From Eudorina sp. 2006-703-Eu-15 (lineage: Eukaryota; Chlorophyta; Chlorophyceae; Chlamydomonadales; Volvocaceae): a stretch of DNA of 64,000 nucleotides. The DNA lies in contig BDSI01000113.1 in assembly GCA_003117195.1 (NCBI GenBank), positions 186,001-250,000 on the forward strand, given 5' to 3'. A program made the translations under genes and the position numbers. Of this stretch, positions 1-10,667 are shown piece by piece (position 1 is the stretch's first letter; each line of letters begins with the position of its first letter). The notes beneath the pieces were generated by a model, which was not told where the DNA came from, searched no databases, and saw only the letters and a list, made by a program, of their open reading frames with translations.

Positions 1-340
1 GGCCCGAGAGCCTATCCACGCTGTAACGGTATTACCACTACAGATGCCCATATAGCAAGATTCTTACGTAGTAAGATGCGCTGAAGCTAAAACTTGTGAT
101 AGGCCGAGGCCGTACCCCTGCAAGCGAGGATGCCGAACTTATGTATTTGAAGAGTCACATCCGAGGTAGACCACTGGGGGAAACAACTGGCGGTGTGCGG
201 GTCACGGCGGCGGCTCCACCCTCGGTCCGGTGGAGGCCCACGGGTTGGCATGTGGCCATCTGTGGGGGAGAGGAGGCTGTCGGAGTGCCAGTGTGATCGT
301 GTCGTATATGATGTGGGTCACACTCACCGGTACCGTACCT

Positions 341-414
341 ATGTTGCAATCACCCTGCCGGTCATGTGCCGTACCTATGTTGCAATCACCCTGCCGGTCA
401 TGTGCCGGAGGACC
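341..414. repeat. 37 bp tandem duplication
   Basis: The block containing CCTATGTTGCAATCACCCTG and ending in GGTCATGTGCC occurs twice back to back with no difference that I can see. It lies in the transporter intron. Confidence 0.85.
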
Positions 415-733
415 GGCCGCGTAACACCGCCTGACGCCCGACGGACTCAAACGGGCTGAGTGGGCTGCCCGCTTGCTTGGGGCAGGGGGGGCCGCCCGGG
501 ATGGCTGCTCCTCCGTTCGCGCGCCTCCGCCCTGCCGATAGATCGCTGCAACAGCTCCTGGTTTCGGAAGGAACCCACTACTGCGGAACGTTGCCATCCG
601 GCACATGCCCGCAGATTTTTGATGTGGGTGCTGATATGCGTGTGTCACCTCTAGATGTCTCTGGCCATACCTCCCGAGTCCTGACCCCCGCCCCTTTGTC
701 AATGAAGACAGCGAAACCGCAAGAAAGAGTACC

Positions 734-830
734 CCTACCCCACCCCACCCTACCCCACCCCACCCCACCCCACCCCACCCCACCCCACCCCACCCCATCC
801 CACCCCACCCCACCCCACCCCACCCCACCC
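734..830. repeat. CCCCA satellite array
   Basis: A pentamer CCCCA is repeated about 18 times with rare variants (CCCTA, CCATC). It creates long open frames on both strands that encode only low-complexity peptide, so those are not genes. The G-rich strand could form quadruplex structures. Confidence 0.9.
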
Positions 831-977
831 CGCCACACCCGAGACAGCGGTAACCGCATCACCCAGCCACGCCGCCCGGTCCGCAGTCCAATCCATGGTC
901 GGGCCCCTGCCCCCGCCCCAGCGCCACCGCCCTTTCCTCCTTGAACCTTCCCTGGACCCTGCCTGAACCTTCCGCAG

Positions 978-3831
978 GTCTTGTGTCCGTGACGTCGGGT
1001 TGCTCCGTTATAGAACCCTGGTGGGTGGGTGGGTGCGGGTGGGTGGGGGTGGGGGTGGGGGGTATTGACAATAAGGGGAGGGGTTGGATCAGCAAGCTCG
1101 TGTGTGGAGGGCGGGGGATCGGGGCCCCCGGTGTGTGGCCAGGCCCTGGGCCGGGGTGGGGCCCCATTCCAGGAATTACTGTCCGAAGGTTAGGAGGATG
1201 AACGGATTCAGCCGCGAGCGCCCAACGACGATATCAGTGGTTGTGCGTTAACAGTGCTTGTGCGTGCAGGAGAACCCCGAACCCCGACTCCACTCGGCCG
1301 CACCCGCTGAACCACCCGTGCCGTACTAGAATGAGGGTTTGGCGGGGGAGAGGTGCCTGGTCGTCGTCGCTGAGTAGGGGTGGAAGCGGAAGGCCACATA
1401 TCCGCCCCTACCGTATCTCCAGCCTAACGTTGCGGCGCTGCCATCCCCCTCTCGCCACCTCACGCAACGCCCTGCATCCAAACCCCCGGAACCGGCGGGC
1501 GGACGGACGGACGGACGGACGGACGGACGGACGGGGCTGCTGCAGGGCCGCCATCATCTGCGGCGTCGTGGCGGCATTCGTGTGCGACGCGGGTGACGAG
1601 CTGATGGAGCGGCTGCGGATCGACGACCCCATCTCGGCCTTCCCGCTGCACGGGCTGTGCGGCATCTGGGGCCTCATTTACACGGGCCTTATGGCACAAG
1701 AGAACTACGTCCACCAGGTGTGTGTGTGTGTGCGTGTGTGTGTGTGTCGTTGATCGGCGGGCAGGGCAGGTCGGCAGGGGTGCGTGCCATGCAGTGGGCA
1801 TGGTAGTGGCCGGCTCGGCTGTCGCCGTTGGCTGTCACCTATGACCCGCGTGGTCCGCTGTAACATCCATAATAATAATGGTAGTGCCAAATGGCTGCCC
1901 GTGTGCGCAGAAAATGTTACCCAATACCCGACCCGACCCGTAAAGTAATGGAAAGGCTGCGGTGAAGGAAATCCATCGGGTGTGTTTTCTTGTTTCCTGT
2001 TCAGCAAGAGACATGTGTGCCTTTCAGGAAAACCCTTCTTGCGTTAGGTATCCTTAATAGGCCGGAGAACCCCGGTACAGCACAGCACAGATTCTCCGGG
2101 TCTCAAGAAACGCAGACCAGAAGACACACTTGTGGTTTCGAAGACCAGCCGCGGTGAGGCCGCAGCAGCTGGTGTCCTGTGGGCTGGACTGGGTGGCCGG
2201 GCAGCGCTGGGCGCGGGGCGCGGGGCTGCCGGGGCGAACGACCGGTCGCGGCTCACGAGCTGCACCGCAGCAGCTGTCGCGAACGCAGCGAACGCAGCGA
2301 CCACCCATCAGCCCACAACCGTCAGCACCCACCGTACCTGTTCACGCCCCTCTACTCGGAGTGCGGGACATACCGTATGCTTGTACGACATGCCGACATG
2401 CCCACGTGCAACCCGCAGGTGTACGGCGTGGATCCCGGCCGCCACCGCATGGGGCTCTTTTACGGCGGCCACGCGCAGCTGCTGCTGTGTCAGGTATGCC
2501 CGCGAGCGAGGGCCCGGGCGGGGGCTGCACCGGCCTTCCGCCCATCGGCTCCCCCACCCAGCACCCACCCCTCCACGCAACGATGCGGTGCCGAGGAGCT
2601 TGGTCCCAGATCTTCCCTGCATATCCCTACCCCTCCACGCAGCGCCACCCACACCCATGTAACGGCCACCACCGCCACCACCACCCCACAAGTCCGGTCA
2701 GGGTGACATCGCGCCCATGCTCCTTCCCTCCCCAAGTCCCCATCCCCGCCCACCGCGGCCGCACCCACCCTCGGAGCCCAACACGTTCGATGGCCGCCTC
2801 CGTATCCCCGATGGGCTCTAAAACCCTAACCTAAAACCCTAAACCCTAAAAACCCTAGTGTCCCTGAACCGCAATCCCGCACAGCTGATCGCGGTGGCGG
2901 TCATCGCGGGCTGGACCGCCGCCAACATGGTGTTGCTGTTCGGGGGCCTCAAGGCGGCGGGCATGCTGCGGCTGGCGGCGGACAAGGAGGCGGTGGGCAT
3001 GGACCAGGCGGCGTGCGGGCAGTTCAACGCGCAGGGCGGAGTCAACATACACAGCTCCAAGGTGAGCGTTGCGTCAGGGGGCCGGGGGGCCGGGCGGGCC
3101 GTGACAGTGCCGAGGTAGGTCGAGATCAGGTGCTGAGGACGCGTCGCGGCGGTGGTGCGCGGTGAGATACGTTTCTGCCCCGTCTCCTCCCCGACCGAGT
3201 CTTAGGAAGTGGTGTCAGACATCCTTCAACCGTATCCCGGTCGGCGCTTTGCTCTGGTGGCGTGGCGGCAGTGGGAGGGGACCAGGGGGAGGGGCGTCGG
3301 GAGCCAAGCGGACTCGTCGTCTTCGGGGCCCTGGGCAGCGTGCCAAACCGCCAGTGGTCCCTGCGGCGCCCTCTTTCCCTCCCCCCTGCCTCGTGCTCCT
3401 ATCTGGCTCCCTACCTGGACCTCTGGACCTTTGCTCGGCCAGCAGCGCAGCACCCAGATGTCTCCCAATGTCCTATAATTGATAAATCCGCTGGGATGCC
3501 TCCCTCCCGCGCGGGCCGGTGCCCCCTTGCGCCCCCTGTCAAGGTGACCACGGCCAAGGGTGGTGACGCGATGTTGTCGGCGGTGTCCGTATCCGTGGAG
3601 CGGCGGGTCAACGGCGGCCCCGGCCTCGACGTGTCCCTGCGGAACCCCTCCGTCAGCAACCATGCGGGATCCGTGCGCGCCGGCATGTACGGCGGCCAGG
3701 ACGCATCCACCAACGGCGGCACCGGCACCGGCACCGGTGGCGGACCCGGGGGTCCAGGGCCGGCGGTGGCGGCGGCGGTGCAGCTGCCGGAGTCCTCGCC
3801 GGTGACCCCAGCTCGGGACATGTCAGTCTAG
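978..3831 (+). CDS. Ammonium transporter (AMT/Rh family), C-terminal part, 5' end outside window
   Basis: Membrane protein that conducts ammonium across the plasma membrane or plastid envelope. Five exons can be joined in frame: 978-1020, 1546-1717, 2419-2493, 2885-3061, 3544-3831. The first gives GLVSVTSGCSVIEPW, the AMT signature around helix 7. The second gives RIDDPISAFPLHGLCGIWG, which carries the second pore histidine of the twin-His pair and the conserved IDDP loop. The third reads YGVDPGRHRMGLFYGGHAQ. The fourth is the last transmembrane helix plus the cytosolic regulatory stretch ADKEAVGMDQ, equivalent to the DELAGMDLT region of plant AMT1. The last exon is a Gly/Pro-rich tail ending at TAG 3829-3831. 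About two thirds of the protein is missing because upstream exons are not in the window; position 978 begins inside a split codon. No TGTAA signal was seen within 2.8 kb of the stop. Family assignment is firm; paralog number is unknown. Confidence 0.9.
1021..1065. repeat. GTGGGTGGG tract at an intron 5' end
   Basis: A run of GTGGG and GGGTG units begins exactly at the donor site after the exon ending at 1020. It has many G-triplets in a row, so the transcript could form a G-quadruplex next to the splice donor. Confidence 0.7.
1497..1534. repeat. GGAC tetranucleotide microsatellite
   Basis: About nine copies of GGAC stand just before the acceptor of the transporter exon at 1546, replacing a normal pyrimidine tract. 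Confidence 0.85.
1718..1748. repeat. GT dinucleotide microsatellite
   Basis: GTGTGTGTGTGTGCGTGTGTGT starts at the splice donor after the exon ending at 1717, so the exact donor GT is ambiguous by position but not by frame. Confidence 0.85.
2819..2857. repeat. Interstitial telomere-like tract (CCCTAAA/CCCTAAAA units)
   Basis: Five units of the CCCTAA(A)n type follow one another with spacing of 6 to 9 bases. They lie 27 bp before the transporter exon at 2885. Plant telomeres are CCCTAAA and Chlamydomonas telomeres CCCTAAAA; both unit lengths occur here. Confidence 0.8.
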
Positions 3832-4048
3832 GTAGGGAAGGGAAGGGAGGGAAGAGGGAAGGGCAAGGGAAGGGGAGACAAGGGGAGGGTGATGGGCACG
3901 AGTTAATGGCGGAGGAAGCTACGGGCGGGAGGAGGGGAACCGGCCGAGCGAGAGGTGGTGCCCTGCCCAGCGGCGTCCCTCAACCCGGCGTCCCGACTCG
4001 CCAGGGCCCAGTTGGGGCGTCCGGTGGAGGGACGCGGCGGGTTAGGGC

Positions 4049-4077
4049 GGGGCGGGGCGGGGCGGGGCGGGGTGGTG
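4049..4077. repeat. GGGCG pentamer array
   Basis: GGGCG is repeated about five times, followed by GGGTGGTGGTG. It is a simple repeat in the intergenic DNA downstream of the transporter. Confidence 0.75.
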
Positions 4078-5776
4078 GTGTTGCGGGGTGCAAGGTTGGG
4101 CCGAGGCTGGGCGCCCGCTTGGACTCCCCGATCACAGACCCGCCTGTCACGTGTCGGCGTGTGGTGTGGCATTCGGCGGCGCGAAGCAAAACCTCCTCGC
4201 AGCGCGCACGCGCCTCCACGCATCGCAAAGAGCACCGAGGGCCGAGCGCGCAAACCTCTCGCTCCATCTTCGCCAAGTCATCCACAAACGTGTTCCGCCG
4301 GTGCCCTGCCGCAGGGGCTGACCCAGGCCATACACCGCCGTGTTACGTGGACGCATCGGATCGGCTGCCACCCATCACCCACACCGGGAAATAATGCAGC
4401 AAAAATCGATCGGGTCTTTGGACAAGTGCACAGATCGAAGTTCGAAAGACACGTTTCCGCCAGCGCGTCGGTCCGGGGCCTTTTATACCATCGTGAATTG
4501 TCGATTGCGTGTGGGGCTGCGCCCGCGGGTCATGTGCCAAGGGTCCCAGGTGCTATTTAGACGTTTCCGACTGTCTCTAAATAATTCGCGGTTGGGTCTG
4601 TGATGCCTTTTTTAAAGACTTGATAACATCAATGATACATGTTGATTACGTGTGTGAGCGTGAGGGACTGAGGGTGAGGGCGCGGGCCGCGCCCCAGTGG
4701 GCTTTCTTGCTGCCTGTTGCCTTGGGCCGTGTGGAGGCGTCGGGAGGTGCTGCTCGCAAGCACCTCAAGTTTTTTTGAATGCACATTAGTGCTGCACGGG
4801 ACCGCCTCCATGTCTGCTCACTTTTCCCCTCATAACGCGCGAGCAGAAGCTGGATTCTGTTTTGGATTTAATCTGCCTACGTCGCTGTTGATTGTCCGGT
4901 TTGAAATAAGGCAGGTGTACGTGCGTATGTTGAATTGTTGGTTTTCGGTTCAGACCCCGAGTTCCGCACAGGGCTGACAGCAACAGCTGTGGACATAGCG
5001 TCGCAACTGTACGGGTACGGCACTCGTACGGGGTGTACTACTGCGTCTCTGTCTGATTTTTACTTATGCGCGTTCCTGGTCCTCCTCCCTCCGCTGCCAT
5101 CTGCGTTGCAGTCTATCCACAGTTGGCACGTCTTGTCCACAACACGTCTTGTCAGTGTCAAGTGGTGTTGTAGCGCGCGCGCGCGGGGTCTGGTCGCGAC
5201 CACGACGCTTTCTCGCCGAAAGGCACGAGCGATTTATTGCGGGAAGTTGCCTGTGGTAGGACGGGGAGCGTGGCTAGGATAGGTGAGGGCGAAACGCCGT
5301 GAAGCGGCACGAGGAAGGACAAAGGAACTGAGGGCCATATGCGGCCCAGCGGCGAGGTGCGGTTTTTTCCTGCGCCGCTGCACATCGTATAAGCAACGTA
5401 CCAACGGCGTGTTGTTGGGTCCGCGTGCTTTCAGCGACCCACGCCGAAAGGCGAAATCGTTGATGTTGGCGGCATATGATTATGGCAGGGCAGGGCATGG
5501 CGGGGCGGGGCGGGGCTACAACACGTGAATGTCCTATTCGTCGCTATTCCTTGATTGGAATTACAGCATGCCGTGCTTCCGGTCTCGCTGCAGAGGCAGT
5601 ACTGTGGGTTCGTGGGGCCGGTCGTGCGTCCGGCCGCTGTTTTGAGGTTTGAGGTTTGGGGCACCGGCCTGGTGTGCCGGGTGGGTGGCCGCATCCCATC
5701 CTTCTGGCACAGGGGGTAAGGGGAGGGGGTGCACATGTAGCCTCGAGGGCGCCCCCCGGTGCTTCGGTTTTTGGGG

Positions 5777-5815
5777 CCCTTGCCCTGCCCTGCCCTGCCC
5801 TGCCCTGCCCTGCCC
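5777..5815. repeat. CCCTG pentamer array
   Basis: Seven copies of CCCTG in a row. The same pentamer, in reverse orientation, recurs at about 15908-15933 beside a splice acceptor, and a shorter AGGGC run is at 5486-5500. Confidence 0.85.
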
Positions 5816-7202
5816 TTGCACTGCGGCCCAGGGCTCTTGAGTGTCCGGAACTCCGGATGGACAGCCGGTCCGGCCCACAGCAGGGCTGGTAAATGGAGGA
5901 CACGTAAGGCGGGACACGGGCTCGAGCACAGACGCTCAGTGCTGCAACGCTCAGCTCCAAGGGGATATGGATACCACCACGGGCTGGATGGTCCTCCAGC
6001 GGCCCTGGTATGGCAACTTGGACGGACACGTCGGTCCGTCGGATACGAGTCAGGGCTCAGGGTTTGAAAAGGTTGGTTTGGGATTAAAGAGAATGAGGGG
6101 GGGTAATGGTGAAAGAGTTCTGGCGCGGAGTTCTGGCGCGGCGCAGTTGCGCGTTCGTTGTTGAGTTGTTGGGAGGGGGGTCGCAATCTTTGGGTGACGA
6201 TTGACGTTGTCAGAATGGCATGGCATAGTACAGTGCGCCGCCCGGGCAATGGTTTCGGAACAGCGTGCCGTCAGTGTTCGGATGGGTTCGGTTCCAGGGG
6301 CAACCCAGACGACATGGGCACGGACGTGCGGTGCTCCGCCCCAGGCATACGCGGAGCCTCTGCCACATGCTCGTCGGGGGGAGGACCCCCGGGTGGGTGG
6401 CGACACAGGAGCAGCGCGTCAATCCCGTGTGTCTGCAGAGCATACCGTACCCTGCGGTACACGCGTGGATGTGTGCATGCAGGCCGGAGCGGACTGTAGA
6501 CCGGTCCTGAAGCGGTCCCTGTCGTGGTGCTGGGGGCATCGCAGGTGGCGCGTATGTGCGCCTGCAGTCGAGCCTGACCGCTGACTGCTCGGGAATGCTC
6601 GATCTGTGAAGGAGCCAACATGGGGCTATCACCCTGGTGTGGTGGCGCCAGGCACTCACGAGTTACTACTTGCTAAACTGTAACGTTGTAGCTATGCTGG
6701 CAAAACTCCGTCACTGCTGGTTAGTAGTGCCGCGCTCGTGGACTTCGTTCAAGATACAATTTTGTACGGACACCTATGGTGGTCCGCACAAATTGCTGTG
6801 ATGTGCTCATCATGTTCCATATTATCATTCCTTCGCTTTGGGATTTTGCATCTGGGTATAACACGACGCACAATGCTGTCTGGACCACCGTGCGCTATGA
6901 AATTTAAGACCCGGCATCATATCTCCGGGGCAAGCTGCGTAAGGAGTTCTCTCAACCGAAGTCAATTACTCATGCGGGTATCCGCCCTAGGCTGAATCCT
7001 GGCTGTCCCCAACGTCAGTGCGTTCCTGCCTCCGCGGACGTGCGACGACGTCTTCAACTGAAAACTGCTTATTCCGTTTCCAATGAAAGGTGTGCTACCT
7101 TCCCCGCCGCTGGCTCTAAAGCCTTCAGTGCAGTGGCCCCTGCTGGCCCCCCGTGAGGAGGGATTGAGCGACGACCGGTTCCGAGTGACGTCCAGCTAGC
7201 GT

Positions 7203-7207
7203 TTACA
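7203..7207 (-). terminator. Candidate polyadenylation signal TGTAA for eS6
   Basis: TTACA on the plus strand reads TGTAA on the minus strand, the usual volvocine poly(A) signal. It lies about 240 nt after the eS6 stop codon, a plausible 3' UTR length. Confidence 0.5.
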
Positions 7208-7446
7208 ACAACCGAGCATCTCTCTCCGCGGTTGCAGACAGTACAGGACGCCGCCGAAGACAAAGTACCGAGGTCCACCGCCGCGACAGCAAGCTCCGCC
7301 ACAGCCACATCCGGAGGCGCGCGCCATCGCCCGGCCCAGGAGGCGGCGGCGCGGCCCCCGGGAAAGGCGCAGCCACACCGAGCGCCACCGGGGCGACCAG
7401 AGCGCTAATACTGCAGCTGCTGCGTGGTGGCGGCTGCCAGTGCCGC

Positions 7447-10400
7447 TTACTGCGCCTCCTTCGAGGCCTGGCTGGCCATGCGCAGGGCGCGCTTCTTGGC
7501 CAGCGACTCGGAGCTGCAGCGGAGGGGCAAGTTGGGGCGAGTACCATATGTTGGCGCGAGTGGAGATCCCAACTTGCCAGCGCGTGCCTCTCCACGACCT
7601 ATCGCACAGATCAAGACTTCACTTTCCCTCTTCACAACGTTCATACTACATGATTCACCCCAGGATCATGCCGACGACTTGACCTTCAACTACACAATGT
7701 ACGGCAATTACAACCCGACGAAATCAGCACTCCACAAGCCCGACATGCTCCCCCTGACCCACCGGCGTTCGCGCTGCTCCTTGAGGCGCTGCATCAGCAG
7801 CTTGTGGTACTCGGCAGCCTCGGCCTTGTTCTTCTCCTGCTGCTGCTTCTTCTGGCTCTTCCGGGCGCGCTTGCGCTGCAGCGCAGCAGGGGTCACCAGC
7901 CTGCGGAGTGCGGAAGCCGACCGAAAGGGGCAAGTGTGGCAACCTACCAGGCGTCCAACGAGGCTGAAGCGCTCAAGGAAATGCCTTCTGGCTGTCCCAG
8001 CTCCTGTTGCTGTTCAACAATCACCACTTTCGGCTTCAAGGAGCAAGATGTGGGGCTCCCGACTGTCCTGCTGGCATCTAAATGCGTCGTGCTGCACGCC
8101 TGGACGTTTGCCCCGGCGCAGCATCACACACGTTGTAAAAGCGGGCAGTGGAAGCGCGACAGCTAACGCCGGCCGGGACTAAACAGTGATTATCACGTCC
8201 AGAAGCGTGCACTCGCAATTCCGAGACTTTTCTTCTCCTGATCCAAACAGCTCCCCTATTGCACAAGCAGTTGATGGCGGCATAGATGTGGCATGACTCC
8301 GTCGCGCTCGTCAGACAAATTAATTGAGTGCCGAATGAAGACCATGTCACGGAGGTACGCACAACGAACAATGGAAAGGTCTCCACAACAAACCCGCACG
8401 TTGCTCATGCGATTCCTCCACTCCGCCTGCCCCTTAAGCGACGCACCTCTGGATCTTGGGGCACTTGCGGTGGGTCTTGCCGTTCTTGTCCTTCCGCTCG
8501 CGCGAGTAGATGGTGACGTACCTGAGAAGGGACGGGTCGCAAAAACGGGGCCGAAGGGACGGTGTGTGTTGCCGTACATGAACAGGTGATATGTCCCAGA
8601 GTCAACAGAAGTCCTCCTCAAGTCCCCGCCGCTCAACTCCTGGCCTGCACTGCCCGTATAACCTGTCGCCAGAACACACTGCGCGGCATCTTGTCCACAC
8701 TCCAGCCCATCCCCGCCTCAATTCACGTGCCCACCATCCCCCCCTCGTTATCCTTGACCCCCAACCAAATGCCCGAGAACCCAACGACAGACGAGCTCCT
8801 TATGCCACGCTCCTGCTCCAGCATCCTCCGCACCGCAATCGTCTCGCACCCACCGCCCCCCCCCCATCTGTCACGCGCCCCAGGCAGGACTCTACCCCAG
8901 GCAGCCTTCTTATCATCCCAGCCTCGACAACACCTCCCTCCCCACCCACTTGCGAACGTCGTCCTCCTTGGACAGGTTGAACATCTTGCGGATCTTGCTC
9001 GCACGCTTCGGGCCACGCATGCGGGGCTTCTCCTCATCGGTCAGACCCGGCAGCTCCGCCTCACCCTTCTTCACAATCACCAGGTTCAGGACCGACAGGT
9101 CGGGCGAGACGATGCAGCCGCGGACCGACTTCCGGCGGCGCTCACCTGACCGCATCACACGACAACAGGCAGACATCCACAGCAGGGGAGCGCCCCGCGG
9201 GAAGGGAGAGGTGCACGGGGGGATCAACCTCCAGGCGATGCTGGTGATGGCGCAAGGGGCATGGACAGGGGCCCTCAGCTTTTGCTCCGCCACTGGACAT
9301 GCGATCATCGCGAAACAAGAGCTGAACATGGTTCTTGAGCAATGTGGTGCTTAGCGGCGTTCCGACAGCATACACACAACACAGCGAGGATCTGAAGGCT
9401 ATCAGGAAAGGTGCATCGGCACCCTGGCTGTCGCACCGAAACGGGTGATAGCCGGATGCGGCCCCGCGAATGTAGCTGCCCAGCCATCACGACACAATCT
9501 CCGCACACATTGGGGCCCATGTGCTCATGGACGTGACAACTAGGACTCACTGCAGCATCCAAGGCCTGTACCTCAACTTTGCTATCTGTACATTATACAC
9601 CGTGTGTCTTGGAAGAGAGGCACAAGAACACGAAGGCAAGCCGGGTCCCTTGCCCAGCTCAAACACAAGGGTTCTGACAGCCGTTCTTTGTCGTGCACCC
9701 CGAACGGATAAACAACGTCTGGGCTGTGGGTCCGGATGTGAGATCGGGGCGGCTGGTCTGTCCGCCGTCCGGCCGGCCGGCTTGGCGCACAACACCGCAT
9801 GACGGTACCAGTCCACCCCAGATTGGCAACCGGACAACCAGCACACGACAAGCTCCTCGACCTGAAGTTGCCTGCTCCGCATGCTCCAGTCCGAAATCCG
9901 CGCACTGGTATCTCCTCGCAGGCCGCGCTGCTGCCACCCCATTCCCGGCAGGGGGTGCTGGCTGCCTGCGCTAGAGAACGCCGCATTCCGCGCAAAACCG
10001 CTGCCAGCGAGCCCAACGGCTGAAAGTGTCGCGTGGTGACGCTGCTCTTGACACTTATCAGAGCGGCCAACGAGACTGCGGCTGTTCAAGCCACCGGGGT
10101 GTTCCCTGAGCAGTCCCCGACCGCCGGCGTTACCCGGCAGTGTGATTTCTGGCAACTGAAGCAAAGTGTCTCCATTTCAGATATAACTGGAGCGAAGCTA
10201 AAACGCGAAGTGCTCAAATCGGCCCACATCACTCTGACCCCGACGCGGTTGTAAAAAATATTCTCAAGAGTGATCAGTAGAAACGCACCCTTCCGGCGGC
10301 CGTAGCCCCTGAAGCCCTGGTCGCCTGGGGTCATCAGGAGCCGAACGCGGCCATTGGTGAGGACACCCTGCTTCATGGCGAAGCCCTGCTTGTCCTGGCC

Positions 10401-10667
10401 ACCAGCAATCTTCAGGACATACCCCTGACGAACGGAATACATAATAGGAAGCCAGGTGTAAGTACAAGACGGTCGCAAGGCGATGGGCGGCCGGCGGCGG
10501 CAAGCGGCGACCCGACAAAGGCTCCGCACCTTGAACTCCTCGCCAAGGGCCTCGCCATCGACCTCGGCGGCAACGCGCTTGTCATAGAAAGCGCGCAGCT
10601 TGGCGTCATCGTCCACCTCCAACTTCTTTTGGCAGCCCGTAGCCGGGTAGGCAATGTTGAGCTTCAT
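7447..10667 (-). CDS. RPS6: 40S ribosomal protein S6 (eS6)
   Basis: Component of the small cytosolic ribosomal subunit. Six exons on the minus strand join in phase: 10667-10530, 10424-10289, 9145-8950, 8521-8447, 7900-7763, 7513-7447. They give 249 residues, the usual eS6 length. The start [20 protein letters not shown] is the canonical N terminus. Internal hallmarks are [20 protein letters not shown] (exon 2), [20 protein letters not shown] (exon 3), [20 protein letters not shown] (exon 4) and [14 protein letters not shown] (exon 5). The C-terminal helix ends [20 protein letters not shown] and keeps serines after the RR pair, where eS6 is phosphorylated in other eukaryotes. All introns are GT..AG. 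The long third-exon approach (intron 10288-9146) has no gene that I can recognise. Identity is certain; exon 4 and others are too short to stand out as separate frames. Confidence 0.97.

Larger units (their letters stand above)
1..977 (+). other. Intron of the ammonium transporter gene, repeat-rich
   Basis: No AMT exon could be found here, although the next exon starts with a split codon that needs an upstream partner, so this is read as the 3' end of a long intron. It holds a 37 bp tandem duplication (341-414), a CCCCA satellite (about 734-830) and a pyrimidine-rich end leading to the AG at 976-977. An independent upstream function cannot be excluded. Confidence 0.55.
3832..7446. other. Convergent intergenic region, no gene recognised
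   Basis: This lies between the 3' ends of the transporter (plus) and eS6 (minus). It contains GGGCG tandem repeats (4049-4077), a CCCTG pentamer array (about 5777-5815) and a lower-GC part (6660-7000). Open frames here have no recognisable motif, signal peptide or exon structure. The 3' UTRs of both flanking genes must start in it. Confidence 0.6.

Noticed and set aside
202..944. Long open frames on both strands across the CCCCA array
   Set aside because: They exist because a 5 bp repeat has no stop codon in most frames; the peptides are low-complexity and unrelated to the transporter frame.
5431..6249. 272-residue minus-strand open frame
   Set aside because: No start context, motif or exon partner; it spans the CCCTG pentamer array and has the composition of the surrounding non-coding DNA.
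6738..6995. 85-residue plus-strand frame in a lower-GC patch
   Set aside because: No recognisable motif, no splice partner, and isolated in a convergent intergenic region.
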